64,000 nt of DNA, taken from Hippasteria phrygiana (Eukaryota > Echinodermata > Asteroidea > Valvatida > Goniasteridae). Numbering within the stretch: the stretch's first letter is position 1; the number at the start of each line of letters is the position of its first letter. Positions 8,891 to 22,123 of this stretch are shown here, one piece after another. The notes beneath the pieces were generated by a model. That model had not been told where the DNA came from, searched no databases, and was given only the letters and a program-made list of their open reading frames with translations. The translations under genes were made by a program, and so were the position numbers. The DNA is taken from the NCBI GenBank assembly GCA_037893225.1, contig JAZGUH010000147.1, forward strand, positions 1,459,501 to 1,523,500, read 5' to 3'.

Positions 8891-9685
8891 GATGTAATAC
8901 ATAATAAGGGTAAAAACAGTCCTGACATATCTGCGATATGCTCTAATTTGTTGCTGGTCCAGTGATTTTTTCAGAGCTGTTTTTTATACAGAATTTTTCT
9001 TTTTTATACTTTATGCTCATTTAAAATGGGGTTTTCCCTTGTAACTGGATTATATAACAATGATCAACCCAAAAATATACAACCTGATTTAAAAAAATCT
9101 TTCTCTTTATCAAATTTAACCTGAACAGTACAACTTTCACATTATTAAGCAGCACGCTACTTTTCATGATAAACTTGGGTTGTGTATTATTTATAGTTCG
9201 GATCCAGCACATGGAATCTCAAGACGTTTAATGGCACACCAACGAAAGACCACTTAATAAACACCGTTATTTGCTTTCGGTGGAAAGTGCACTTCTTTAC
9301 ATAGGGAACTATAATTGAACAAAATACCTGATTTTGGAAGGCATTCATGCATTGTTAATCTTCCAAACACCTTTCTTTGCTTGTAACACTTAGGATAAGT
9401 TACAATGTACAGTATCATACAATGTAAACTGAGAGGTATACGATCTCGATATGCGTCAATGCTGTCTACCATTAAGAGAATTAAGAAAGGAAATTATCAT
9501 ATTATGACCAACGATTTAAGACTCTTGGGGCAAAATATAGCCATTTGATCAGGTTGAAGGTATTCATTCCGTGTAATGTCCGTGTAATGTTACACATATG
9601 GTGCAATATTGTACATTTAAAACTAAGATAACTCATGATAATAATGCAATTTTGCCTATGCGTAGCATATCAGCATGTATTATTA
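8891..9685. other. Non-coding, AT-rich
   Basis: Short open frames only, no recognised motif, no repeat boundary seen. Confidence 0.4.
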
Positions 9686-10125
9686 TGTGACACGCTCCAG
9701 AAAAAGGTGATATAAGTCGCCCTATGCATTTATGTGTAATGGCCCTTTCAATGTTGAAAGGTTGAAATATTTTGTCAAAATTCATTTTTTGTTTTTTGTC
9801 TTTAATGACATCTTAAATATCTAAAGTTTCAGGTTTGGTGCACAACAATGTTGATTTCCGTGAATAAAGTGAAAAAATATCCTTTTTTGTTCTATTGCAT
9901 TGTATTAGAACTAGCTATTTCAAAGTCTGTTTTCCCTGTTGTGCAATTTGAACTCCATAGAACTAATTAATAATTATGCAAATACACGATATCTCCAGAA
10001 GGGAAAGGGCTTTGGAGCTCTATCATGTACCAAATGAAAGCTTACATTGCGTGCTTTCCAATCATATATAACACTAATTTTTCATATTTTGCGATATAAT
10101 ATACCTTTTTCCAGAGCGGGTCACA
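9686..10125. mobile_element. 440-bp MITE with TATTA target duplication
   Basis: Left end TGTGACACGCTCCAG and right end (complement of TGTGACCCGCTCTGG) form imperfect terminal inverted repeats running into AAAAAGGT. The element is flanked by TATTA at 9681-9685 and 10126-10130. No coding capacity; superfamily not assigned. Confidence 0.7.
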
Positions 10126-11089
10126 TATTACTTCACAATTTCCGTCCTGGACGAATTATCCAACGTGACCTAATCATGATCTAATCATAGACTTTACACA
10201 TGTGGGAAATGTAGGGCTCATCATAAGGTCCAAAACGAAACACCCCAAGACATGTACAGAGACACGCAGACGATGAACACATCTTGCTTCCTCTGCCATT
10301 AGCGGTACGCTGTCAGTGGAGTAGGCCTGAGCTCCTTGCCGTTTTAAGCCTCACGAGGCTTCATCAGGTCGGCGCCAATATCTCCCACTTGAGGCGGGCT
10401 TGCACAAAATAGATGGCCTAAATAGCATATGGTTCATGAAAGGGACCCGCCGCGTTCAACCATTAAAGCGATCTAAGAGCCTTTAATTAGCATGTCAGAC
10501 GCCGTTATCAAGATATATTAATACCTTAACGGCACTACGATGAATCGATTGACAAAAAACAACACCGACAAACACTCATAGAAAATCATGATCTTCTAAA
10601 GGAGGTTTGTAACAATGATCCTCTTAGGCGAGGAGATGTCCCCGATTATATTGCCCAGAAAATGAGTTTCGTGGCACTCCTCTTAGAACAAAAAAAAAAT
10701 GACTGATTTTTATAGATTCGGGTATGGAGAATTCAAATATAGTTGTTGGAGTTTTCAAAAAGCTGCAGTTTTGTAGATATTTTAAATTAAAGGAAAGAAT
10801 GTACACGTAGTATGCATCCATTTGGGTATTTGTGTACAAAGTCTATGGAGAGTAAAAAACGTTCAAAGTATTTTCTACCACAATTGCAATTGCTTTTTCA
10901 GTCCAAGATTCATGTGTTTTTTTTTCAACATTTTTGCAATAACTGACCTTCAGTGAGGTGATATATGATGACAAAAAGTGACGGCAAGGTGTAAATTAAT
11001 TTCAAATTAAAGGTGTACTATCCAAAACTACTGACTTTGAAGCAGTAAAGAGAAAGTTACCCAACACATTTAATGTCTAATATTTCCAA
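10126..11089. other. Non-coding region with one hammerhead-like motif
   Basis: Apart from the motif at 10341-10367, I see no gene. The motif and its surroundings resemble the end of a Penelope-like element. Confidence 0.4.
10341..10367 (-). ncRNA. Degenerate hammerhead-like core
   Basis: On the minus strand CTGATGA is followed by a stem AGCCTC/GAGGCT and then TAAAAC, where an active core would have GAAA. Penelope-like elements are known to carry hammerhead ribozymes in their end repeats. Probably inactive; possibly a fragment of such an element. Confidence 0.3.
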
Positions 11090-11335
11090 ATGACTGATGC
11101 CACCTCCTGAGTGTTTTGGCTCTAGGAAAGAGACTTTCAGTTTCAGATTGAGATTTGTTTTATGCAAATTGCCCATCGCTATAGGGCACTCAAGGTGTGA
11201 GCTACAGGGGAAAGTGAAAGAACCCGCCAAACCCTCGCGCTTTAGCTCAGGACTCTGCTCGAACCCACAACCTGCAGTACCCGCAAACTACGAATTCAAT
11301 GCTCCAAACCACTAGGCCACGGCACTTCCAGATAT
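11090..11335 (-). repeat. tRNA-derived SINE, minus strand
   Basis: The minus strand shows box A TGGCCTAGTGG (about 11310-11320) and box B-like GGTTCGAGC (about 11257-11266), then a body running to about 11090. Confidence 0.55.
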
Positions 11336-14300
11336 ACAGTTGTACAATATATTTTATTACGAATTGCCTTTTAAAGGTGCAATGCCAATAGCCCACAGTT
11401 TGAGAAAAAGTACCAAACTCAAGTTTTGAACAAACGTTTTTAGCGACTAGCAGACTAATAAATTCCCTTTTCTTGAAGGTTTTTGTTTATCTTGCTGGTT
11501 GAGACCACGGCGGATTTACATGATTCAATAATTACAGGTATTCTCTTAAATGACATGTAGTTAAAAAGATATTTTAACTCAAAGCTGTTATTTACTTGTA
11601 CATGTATTACATGTTGTTTATTAAAGGTGTCAATCCAAATTAAATGACTGAAGACGAAACCAACAATTTATTCAACTGTTTCCCTCTAATGTTTGTACAA
11701 ATGTAAATGAGTGAATGGTGGTTGCTTTAATTGATAAACAGCAGAAGTTTGTATAATGCTATTTCCTTAATAATAATAATTCAATTGATTAATGGTTTAT
11801 TGATACATTTACCTTTTGTGGAATGAGGCCGAATTGCAGTTGGTTTAACAAACAAAAATAATTTTGAGAAGAGAAGAAAAAAAAGACAAGAAACTATCAC
11901 ACTTTAATTAAACAATTTAAAACAAAAATAGAAAACCCCTAAAACTACAGGAAATTACTAAAAGACAGACATTTATACTGTAGTGAGTGAAAATCCAAAT
12001 TTAATGAATTTAAAGCAAAAAAGATTTGAATAGAACTAAATATATTAAAAATATTTACATTTTAAAAGCTAATTTTTTTCAAAGATAATGACTTTGATTA
12101 CGAAAATAGTATTCATACAGAAATAGGCAAACATTAAAAACTAATTAATTTTTGCTTTGTCTGAGGGTCCCTGTATTACGGGTTGTTGAGATGAAATTTT
12201 GGAACTAAGTTGTTTGTTTTAAAGACTTACCAAATAATTGAAACACAAAATGATTGTATGTGGTCTTAAAGGTGAACATCGGGAGAGAATGTCATCATGC
12301 TAAAGTGTCATCATTTTGTAAACAAGACACGCAAGTTTCTTGATACATAAATAATGGGGAAAAGAAATCAATTTAAATACACACTGCAAAACTGCACTGA
12401 ATGATTGCCAGTTTACAGTGCATATACATGTATTTCTTAGGGGTTGATATTAATCTTCTGAATCTAAGAGATCACTATCTGCATCCTTCAGAGTACACTG
12501 CTTCGGTGTCTGGAATTAATGGATTGGCTTCATTGTCCATTACTTTATTGGGGGCCAAAACATGAAACATCAATAACATTCAATAAACTCAAGAAATTTT
12601 TTTTCCATGAGTAATTGCACCAACCTTAACACTTTTCTAGAAGGACATTCAGTTTACAGAAAAAAATATATCATCCCGCTTTTAAAATAATTAAGAATGT
12701 CCTCTGTTTCCCAAAGATGGCAGATTTCAAAAGATGAAAGAAAGATTCTTAAATTGTCTGCACTCATTTGCTAATAGAAAATTTTGTCTTTAGAAGCTGT
12801 CATTTATCTACATAGATTTATTTTCTTGAAAAAAAATATGGACCATTGTTTTAACTTCCCTTATGTTTGGAACCCACATAAATGTCCATTGCAGAATGAA
12901 TTCGACCCCCTCTTAAAATATATCCTTCAAATTATATTCTAAACTACATCAGAGGTTTCAGTGAATTGTGGCTTGTCAGCAACATGTTTCCCATTTCTGG
13001 TGATGTAGTGTGTTCTTGCTTGCAAATTATACATGATGAAGAAAGTCCTGCACGACCTGAACTGGCAGATACATATCGACTTTTCATGCTGATCACTTTG
13101 GGACTGAGGAGGATGAGGTTGATGCCACATTGTGTTCTGGCTGGTCTTCAGCAGGCATTTAGTGACGTTTTGTGGCGACACTGATGATGGATGTGGGTAC
13201 AGTTTAAGGGTTGAACCTGTTTTTAGGAAGATCATGACAGCATGGTTAAACCATTATAAATTACATACAAACACGATACATGCATGTTGGCTTGAGTATT
13301 CCTACATGTATGATGTTTCTCTGTGATATTCAAAGAAATTATTCAGAAAATGTTATATATTTGTTTTCAGTTGTTGCTGCAAATGTTGATGCAAATTACC
13401 CAACGAAACCAAGTTGGCTTCACCCCCAAATAAAACGTAATATTAACAGGCATACAGAATGGGCAGTTCTTCTAAATTGGTCCATTTGAAGGACAAATTG
13501 TTTTTTATGGCTATGCACACTGATCTACTCAAAAGCGTGTTGAAGGACAATGTCTCAAGAGTGTCAGCTGTGGCCCGCTACTAGTACTAGGCAAGGCCTC
13601 ACCGATTGAGGAGTTTTGGCGCCTCAGTCTGTTTTATTCTTAACAAGATTTTGTCACTCTAAAATTACATTTGCGACCTTGGGCAATCTGCTATTTTTCA
13701 TATTGACCCTATTTCTTTTCTATTTTTAGTTTTGAACAGTTTTAGGGAAGGGAGAAAATATGAGCTTTCTTACTCGAGTTTTGAGGAGAAACTGTGCAAA
13801 TTCAGACACTCGATCATGCTGCCGTCATTATGTTTTCCGTGTGTCGCTGCATAGTTTTAACTAAGTGGATGTTCGTTCTCTTACAAGTTATAGTCTGAAA
13901 CAGGTTCCTAAACTCCACAATCCCCGAGCTCAGTCAAGCCTACTTCAAGTTGTTTTGCAGATTATCTGACAATCTATGGTTGCATTCACATATTCTATCC
14001 ACTTTTTTCTTCAAACCAATGTAAAAATAATCTTCATGCCATATCTATCTATTTATCAGTAGAGTGGTCGGCAGTTTTGGGTTCTATTTGTCCAAATATT
14101 ACAAACGTGGTATCATGTGAAAGAGCTTCCAAAAAGAAAACTAATGGTACCAATTATAAGTCTATGGTAAAGTTAGGGTCCTTTAAAGGGGCATGCCCGG
14201 CCCTAATTATTCCGCGGACATGGTGCAGGGTGTAAAAAAACAAAAACAAATCCAAAGCAGCTCAAAATATTTGAGAAAGGTCTGGAGAACATTTTGAAGT

Positions 14301-16440
14301 TCATTTTAGATGAGATCATATCACCTTAAATTAGTATTCTCAGGTCCCCTTTAAAGTTTAATGGAGTAGTCCTTTAAATAGCTGGTAGGCCTATGTGTAG
14401 ATTTTCTTGCACGTGCAGCTGTCGTATTTAAGGTTGAACCAGCATAGAAACATTGCATTAAAATTCACCAAACTGGTTGTTGAAAGTATTATAAGGCAAC
14501 AAAAAAGGCTTTTGAACTTTTAGCGGAAGGATATCTTTAAAGTATGGAAGTCTTTTCATGACAGACAAAATTTCTGCAAAATGTAGGTTCCAGTGCAGTG
14601 GGAACTAACTTTTTCTGTTACATTTTAAAAAAAAACTTATGCAGAGATGTACAATGTACAATGTATATTCAGGCATAATAAAAGAAAATTGACATGCAAG
14701 TGCATGGAAAGAGTATTGGTCATAATGTAAATTTCATCAATAAAGCAATCAGTCACAAAAAAGTTACCCTAGTAATCGCAGCATTATTGCTTCATGCATA
14801 CAGCATGGGGGAAGAGGCAGCCATAATTGTGACACCGCCGCCATATTTTATTCACCTTGCCGACAACAAAACCCCCCGGCGTCAAAAAGCGTCACGGGAA
14901 ACATACCAAAAAGAAAAAGTTACACAAACTCCTGAAATTCCACCCTTTCAGAAACTACCCCGTTTTTAGTCTTTCATGAACTCCTCATGTGAGATTTTTT
15001 AACGATTTAGCAGCCCCAAAATCATGAAAATCTGTACCTTTATTTCGTCTGAAAAGATCTCCAAAATCGAAAGGCAAAACACAAACGAACGTATATGTTC
15101 GTGGTATTAGTCGAAAGAGATTTTCTTCGTCTTTACGAGGATCATCATTTCTATTTTTATCCGACCAAATCTCGGAAAATCTCGTCACAAAACATGAGTG
15201 AATGTCACGTGCTAAAAACAAGATGGCCACTTTCTGGGCGACTGCGATCACAACTTTCCGGAAATAAACATCGTTTTCAACACCAGATTTCACTTTTTTG
15301 TATACGGCGACCATCAAAAAGAAATATATCATTGGAAACATCCATCTTTTCTCTCCGAAATCACCTCATCAGAGTAACTTTTTGCACGCAAACAGGTATA
15401 AATGACGATCGACCCCAATACGCTGATGACCTCCCTATTATCAGCTGCCTTTACTCAACGTTCGCAACGTTACCCGTATCATCCATTTCAGCCACATATC
15501 AACGCACTTAATTAAACACCTTCCTCCATCTGGCTTCAAAAAATAAGGTTATCTTATCACTTTCCCTGCTGGAAATTGTGTGTCCAGTACACTCCATTGC
15601 TGTAAACCGACGAAACACCCGAAAATCACCACCGAAAAACGACAGTCACGTTGTCCATGGAGGCTGCCATCTTTATTTTAATGAGAGGTCACGTGCGCAA
15701 TTTATTTTGCTCTTATTGGCTGAAGAGGTATTTACGTCACATGAGCCGTCGGTGGCGCAATGTATCATGGGAGTAAAACATGCCGCGTATTTTAAACATT
15801 TTAATCCAAATTAGCTAATTAACTGCAGGAATTGGAAACCTTAAACAACCATATTTGGATTCAGCGTGTAAAAATCTATCGAAATTGGCAATTTTGTTCT
15901 AGTTCTAAGAGGGGTGCCACTCACATGCAAGATAATCGGAGACATCTCCTCGCCTATCTATACTAGCAACGGGAAATCCCAAAGGGCAATCTGATTGCAA
16001 TCCCAGAGGACTTGTGATGTGTCTATACACGCGGTTATAATAACAGGTGTACTTTGTCTTCGGCCTACACATCGTTCATCTTCGTTATCAGCTTATTGCC
16101 GTGATCAGTGACAGATTTTCAAATGCCAGACGCCTTTTTGGGTTTACAGGGGAACCACGAAATTTTGTATTTAATTTTTTTGTTTCCCCGTTCAATATTT
16201 ATTTTCACATTGCTGACAGATCACGGTAAAGGAATGAAAAACTAAACAAGCTAAGTGAACCAAGTAATTAAGTAACTAACAGTAAATATAAATTAAACTA
16301 AATAAGAACATAAGTAACAAACAAGAAGTGAACAAATGAAACGAGTTAAGAAATTTAAGCTTCTAATTAACTAACAGGAAATAATAAAGTGTTTTAAAAG
16401 TAGGTTAAACTACATAGTTAAATAATATATGAATTATGAA
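11336..16440. other. 5.1 kb with no gene recognised
   Basis: Mostly AT-rich. Frames at 12939-13235 (minus), 14985-15341 (minus) and 15095-15511 (plus) have no domain, no biased composition and no splice partner I could justify. Near 15218 and 15660 are AAGATGGC-type motifs in opposite directions around a GC-richer patch, which might be a promoter region; weak. This is the least repeat-dense part of the window and could be host intergenic or intronic DNA. Confidence 0.4.
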
Positions 16441-16498
16441 ATTTTACAAATTGTATAACAGTAAGTTTATATATATATATATACATATATATATATAA
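16441..16498. repeat. TA-rich microsatellite
   Basis: Short TATATA run with an internal C, next to the 3' end of the Penelope-like element. Confidence 0.6.
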
Positions 16499-16499
16499 A

Positions 16500-17665
16500 A
16501 TGAAGCAGAACTGCGTAGCACTGATGAAAAGTACAAAGTTTGTTAAAAGTTTATGCAGTGCTCACCAAGAATATTGGAGCTGAATTTTCGGCCTGACTAG
16601 GCCTTCATCGGAGCTGGGAGTTGGACTGGTGGTTTGAATGCAGAAAATTCCACATTCATACCACCTGGCGTGAGCGTTCCGAGCTTGTATATGATGCGCT
16701 GTTCTATCTCCAAGCGCTGAGCGTTCGATGTTGTCATGGTCAGGACGCACACGCGCATGTTGTCACACGTGTGCGGTTGCTTGGAGAAGTGGCGCGCCAC
16801 ACAGGGTGTCCGGGGAGATTAAGTCGGACACTTCGAAGGTGCTCAGTATACCGGTCTGCCAAACGACGCTTCGTTTCGCCGATGTAGTGTTCACCGCATA
16901 GTTGGCAGGAGATACAATACACAAGGTTGGAAGATATGCAAGTGAATTGTCCTCTGGGTGTATAACTGCCTTTGGGACCGTCGATCTGGGGGGGATTGTG
17001 GATGGACCTGCACGTATTACAGCGAGGGCGATTGCAGGCTGTAGTGCCGGTGTTAATGTCGTTGACAACGGAGACTGGTGGGAGGATGGATCGGATTAAA
17101 GTCTGTCCGATGGACTGGTCACGTCGGAAAGCAACGAGGGGAGTGGAGTCTCCATTGAAGATATGGTTGGTCAAAGGATTAACTTGGAGCGTGCGGAAGT
17201 ATTTCATGATGATAGCACGAACTCGCAGGTTAAACGGGTGGTAGGTGAGGACCAATGGGATGCGCTTGTCGGCATTCTTAGTCGATGGAGTAAGCGCTGT
17301 CTTGCGGGTAATGGCTGAGATTCGACGCAAGGCATTTGATGTGATGTCTCTGGGGTAGCCTCTGTCCATGAAAAATGTGGCCATTTTTGAAGCTTGTTGC
17401 CTGAAATCGTTGTCATCGCTACAGATGCGTCGAAGTCTGAGAAACTGTGAGTAAGGAATAGAATCCTTACAAGACTGCGGATGTGAGGAGTCGTATTGCA
17501 GATAGCTGTGAGAGTCAGTTGGCTTGTAGAACATGGAGGTTACTAACCGTTCACCATCAATCCGAAGTTGAATGTCGAGGAAAGGGAGTGTGGTCTCTGA
17601 AACCTCTGAGGTGAACTGCAGGGCAGGGTGATATTTGCCGACAAAATCAATGAAGTTGTTCAGTA
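16500..17665 (-). mobile_element. 5'-truncated Penelope-like element
   Basis: The minus strand holds the tail of the reverse transcriptase domain, a GIY-YIG endonuclease and a hammerhead-like motif in the 3' region, in the order known for Penelope-like elements. The upstream part of the RT is missing; homology stops near 17665 at a TATATA run next to LINE 1. Confidence 0.8.
16585..16611 (-). ncRNA. Hammerhead-like ribozyme core in the Penelope-like element
   Basis: On the minus strand CCGATGA leads into a stem AGGCCT/AGGCC and then GAAAA. Only the second core base departs from CTGATGA. Hammerheads in Penelope end repeats are established; activity of this variant is uncertain. Confidence 0.45.
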
Positions 17666-17705
17666 TATATATATACACTCTTACGTAGCTATAAAAAGTT
17701 ACCAA
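16597..17705 (-). pseudogene. Penelope-like RT tail plus GIY-YIG endonuclease
   Basis: The 321-residue frame from 17705 begins with the end of the RT domain (FIDFVGKYHPALQFTSEV, LPFLDIQL). A Cys-rich linker follows (CNRPRCNTC), then the GIY-YIG nuclease signature VYCISCQLCGEHYIGET with the Arg and His of KRRLADRYTEH. The frame is lost after GHPVWR; the expected C-terminal text (ARHFS to LTPGGMN) continues in another frame at 16800-16597, so there is a frameshift near 16.79 kb. The endonuclease cuts target DNA during retrotransposition. Residues 1-15 of the frame may belong to the junction rather than the element. Confidence 0.8.
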
Positions 17706-18403
17706 AAATCTTTGTTTTTCTTTTGCAGTTTTGCTCTAAATAATAATTCTTTAATGAAAATATTAAAAGTATTATTTCTTGTATTTTCAATATTGACTTT
17801 AATTCTTGCCTTATATATTGAAAACATTGCTATAGTAATTATCAAATTAACCTCAGGGTTTAAATCACGACCTGTTAATAGCGTCAACATAGTTGGAATA
17901 ATAAAAGTATTGTTTGTTTTTGTTTGATAGTATGCCTTTAATTGAGTCCAAAATTCAGTTGTTTTTTTACAGTTTAAGAAGGCATGTTTGTAGTCGTCAA
18001 TCGTGTCGCACAGTGAGCATATCGGACTTTTCTAAATTTTCCAATTATACAATAATTCTTTCGTTGGTATTATACGATGTATAAATCTGTAATTGAAGTT
18101 TCTCAACCTAATTTCCTTAATATCACCTATTTTCTTTTTCCATGTAGAAATCCAATTAAATTTTTCATCCAATAATTGTTCCCACTTTGATTCAATTTGA
18201 GGTATTTTACTTCTTTTATCTATCAATACATTGTACATTTTTCTAGTTGTAATTTTGTTTAAGTTCCCTAGACTAGGGTTAACGTTAACTTTAATATCAA
18301 CATCGTTTTGTTCTGTACTGTTTACTATAATATACAACCAGTCTTTCGGTAAGGCCCTTTTTAAAATGAATAATTCCACCAACCAATTTCGTTTTTTGAT
18401 CAA
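17699..18403 (-). pseudogene. LINE 1 ORF2 C-terminal region
   Basis: The frame at 18403-18032 has the FRHRIIPT-like segment (NYRFIHRIIPTKELLYNWKI) typical of L1/Tx1 ORF2 tails. The frame at 17890-17699 has NPEVNLIITIAMFSIYKARI, also from the extreme C-terminus. A frame change separates them. Confidence 0.65.
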
Positions 18404-18878
18404 TTTTGTTTATAGGTGGTGTATGGAAAAATTTCCTTCTTCATTTAGGAGGTCGTTCATATAGATGATGTTAGATTTTAACCAATTACGAAAGTACAAT
18501 ATTTCACCATTGTACTTTATGAGTTGGTTGCCCCATAGTAATTCAGATTATATTTCAGTAGGACTGAAATCTTTCTGAACATTTTGGGGTCGATGTAGTT
18601 CCTGCCAACACAGTATAAGCTCTTTATAAAATTGTGGTAGTGACTGTGTTACTGGCCCACTTTTGATTTCCCAAAATGTATGTTCAAAACTGTAAGATTT
18701 GGACTACAGTAATCTAGGAAATATTTACATAATGTTTGCCATTTACCACCAGTATTGTTTAATAGTTTAACAACATGCATTTTAATGCCATGGTATGAGT
18801 TTCTATATCGATGAGGTTTAAACCTTCATCGAGCCTTCTTATAATAGTTCTGCGTGCAATTTTATCTATGCGTCCATT

Positions 18879-19618
18879 TCAAAAAAAGGGAAAGACTAGC
18901 TTATTCATTTCGGAAATGTACTTTCGTGGTGTTGGGATAACGGATGCTAAAAAGGTAAATATGGGTAATGCCAAACTGTTTAAAATAGCGACTTTACCGA
19001 GAAGGGTTAAAGTCCGTCTCTTCCATTGGTTTATCAGTGCTGTGCAGGTTTTAATGTTGTCTTCCCAAATTAATTCATAACACTGGGCCATGTGTTTTCC
19101 AAAATATACTCCTATAGAGCTTTGATAGGCTGTTGCTGCCAAGTTATCGTTTCAAACAAGTGTTGATCAAGCATCAAGTTGCCAATAATAAGCCCTTTTG
19201 TCTTTTGAAGATTAAGTTTAGGTCCAGCAATTTGTCCAAAATTTGATACGATATTTATAGTCTTGTTTACGGATTTAGGGTCTGACACAAAAGTTGTAGT
19301 GTCGTCTGCGTACATCGAAATGCGTAAGTTTGATGTTTCAGTAAGTTCTATTCCGTGTATATCTTTGTTACGTCTAATTCTGTTGGCTAATACCTCAGCA
19401 ACAAGTAAAAATAAGAGAGCTGAGAGCGGACATCCTTGCCTAAGTCCTCGTGTTAAATTTAGAAATCCGGACATATATCCGTTGTTGATAACACTGCTTT
19501 GTACATTTGTATACAGTGTATTTATCCACTGGATAAAGCTGTTTCCAAAGTTGAGTTTTGTTAATGTTTCTAAAAGAAAATTCCATTCTACTGTGTCAAA
19601 AGCTTTTTCATAATCCAA
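18879..19618 (-). pseudogene. LINE 1 reverse transcriptase
   Basis: The frame at 19618-19112 contains DYEKAFDTVEW, RQGCPLSALLF and the catalytic YADD box (MYADDTTTF), the core order of a non-LTR reverse transcriptase. The thumb continues in a second frame at 19142-18879 (WKRRTLTLLGKVAILNSLALP). Upstream RT blocks at ~19.62-20.11 kb are too broken for a frame. Confidence 0.85.
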
Positions 19619-20114
19619 AAAGTGGATAGCAGCATTTTTGTTATTAGTTTGTAAAAAATGGATGACATCATCAATTAATCCAATGTTTTCTCCAATAAAT
19701 CTTCCTTTAATATACCCAGACTGGTCTTCCTGGATATTGTGGCTTATGATTTCAGACAGACGATTGGCTAGTGTTTTTGCTGCAATTTTGTAATCTATGT
19801 TTAGTAAACTAATTGGTCTCCAGTTTGTTTAATGTGTACGATAACCTTTTTCTTAAAGCAATGATATTATAGCGCGGCGTTGTGAAATAGATAACTCTCC
19901 TTCTTTGTAACTTCTATTCATTGATTCAATATATAGTGTTTCTATTTGATTCCAAAATGTGTTATAAAACTCCACTGTTAGGCCGTCCGTACCCGGACTT
20001 GTGTTGGTTTTTAAGTTGCTTAAAGCTCGTTCGTACTCTGCCTCAGTGATTATTCCCTCACATTTCTCCTTTTGCTCATGATTTAATACATAATCAAACT
20101 TTGTGCCGTCTAGA

Positions 20115-20595
20115 TATTATTTCACCTGACTTATATCAACAGAAAATGAATAAAACTGCTGCAAACTGCTGACTGACTGAATATACAAATCAAAACATTA
20201 GCTGGCCTGACGTTTCGAACTTAAGCAAGAAACAAACATGTAGGGAACACACATGCATGAGGGGGTGGGTGGAGAAACACAAAAGAGGGATGCAAAGGAG
20301 CATGGCAGTGGGTAAACATCAAAGGGAGAGGAAAGGACAGCCAAGAAGACAGGAACAAAGAAGTGTGGTTTGGGTAAGGATGAAGGAGGGGAGGGATTAA
20401 GATAAAGGTTGAAGATGGGAATTGGACAAAGGAGTGTGATTAAGGGGGGGGGGGGGGTTGAATTTAAGGTGGTAATAGGGCAAGAGAAGTAACAAAGAGA
20501 ATTGGCAAGGATAAACAGGAAAAGGAAAGACAACCCCATTTGGCCAAGAGACCCCAAGAGGGGTTGGATGTATACAGAGTTGGATGTATACAATT
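20115..20595. mobile_element. Insertion inside LINE 1 ORF2
   Basis: LINE-like coding text stops near 20115 and resumes near 20600. The intervening G-rich and A-rich DNA includes TGGCCTGACGTTTCGAACTT, a phrase I associate with Penelope-type ends, and a duplicated TTGGATGTATACA at its right edge (about 20563-20590). Type uncertain. Confidence 0.45.
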
Positions 20596-20709
20596 TTTGG
20601 TAAAAACGTTTTTCTTCGTTTAGTATTAGCCTTTTATCTTTTATAATAATATCAGTTTTACTTTTTAATAGGGTGATGTGTTTTCTGACCGCGTTTCGTT
20701 TTTCTAAAC

Positions 20710-21823
20710 CTAAAAGATATTTACTACTTTTTCACCATCCTCGGCCCATTTTTCGCGGGATCTGACCTTTTGACCCTCAATTTCTCTGTCATATATTTTG
20801 TCTAATACGTTTTGGAGTTTGTACATCTCTTCAGTTTCAACATCACATTGTTTGTTGAGATTAGTTAATCTTTCTGTAATAAGACGTTTCACATTTTTCT
20901 CTACGTTTCTTTTTTGCTTTGAATAATGTATAACAAAATCCTTAATTTCGATTTTACATAATTCCCAACGGAGTCTTTCATTATCGTATTCAGTTTTTAA
21001 CTTGGGTGTCGTCTCTTCCAAATATGATTTCATTGCATTGGTAAAGGTTTTATCATCAATAAGTGAATTATTAAACTTCCAATATCCCGGCCCACGCTTA
21101 TCATTACAAAATGTGATTTTTATCGAAATAGCTTGATGATCTGTTTTAATTGCTGGTCGAATATCAGTAGAGGTAATGACATCTGCCAAAAAAAGGAAAT
21201 AAGGAAATAATCAATTCTAGTTTATATATTGGGACTCTTTCTTCTGAATGTATATTGTTTACAATTCGGATGTTGTTCTCTCCATACATCTACTAAAAGT
21301 TTCTTTCTACTTAGTTCATTAACAAACGTTGTATCCTGTTTTGGAATTCTTATTCCGCCCTCTTTATCGCACTCATGATTTAAAACACAATAAAGTCGCC
21401 TCCAAGTACGATTTCGTTATTTTTGGGGACATATTGGGATATCCATTTTTCAACCTTTCTAAAGAAACTTACTCTTTGTTTACACGTATTTGGTGCATAA
21501 ATATTCATAAATGATATAGGTTTATCCGCTAGGGTTGTATTGATTAAACAAATTCGCCCAAAAGAGTCAGAGTGAAACCCGTTTATGTTAAGATTGGCTG
21601 AGGTTTTAACAATAATGCTGGTCCCGCAACTGTAGGAATCACCATAAGAATGAAAACTTTTACCGTCCTGTAAATCATACAAATCATGAGTTTCTGTTAT
21701 GTTCTCGGTGAAGTGCGTTTCTTGTAAAAGGATTATATTGGCTTTCTGATGATCATTGAACCATTTGTATAGCGCTAGTCGTTTGTTTCGATCGTTTAAG
21801 CTGACAACATGGAGCGACGACAT
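20710..21823 (-). pseudogene. LINE 1 endonuclease domain (APE type)
   Basis: The frame at 21823-21380 starts with LHVVSLNDRNKRLALYKWF and has ILLQETHF, where the Glu is catalytic, and ends with GGDF. The frame at 21189-20710 follows with the region after the endonuclease (DHQAISIKITF, GPGYWKFNNSLI). A gap with stops lies between. Confidence 0.75.
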
Positions 21824-22123
21824 AACGATGGGGAGATTGGGCTAAAATGTAAGTAACGCCATATAGTTGAACTGGTTATATTGTTTAACTGGTATTATAC
21901 CTAGTGAACTCTTCTTCATCAGTATCGAAGACTGCCCCATCACGCAGGTTTGATGTCCCTTTGTGGACTTGTGCCCGTTGACTTTGGCGTTTTCTCCTCT
22001 TACTGCGTCTCGATGGTCGGGTAGGTCTTCCATCGCGTTGGTCTTCGCACTATGAACATCTAACAAAAGAAAAACGGCGCACTAACAATGAAAATCCATT
22101 GTTACTTGGCACTAAATCCATTG

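Noticed and set aside
14985..15511. Overlapping 118- and 138-residue frames on opposite strands
   Set aside because: No recognisable domain, no splice partners, ordinary composition; overlap on both strands suggests chance.
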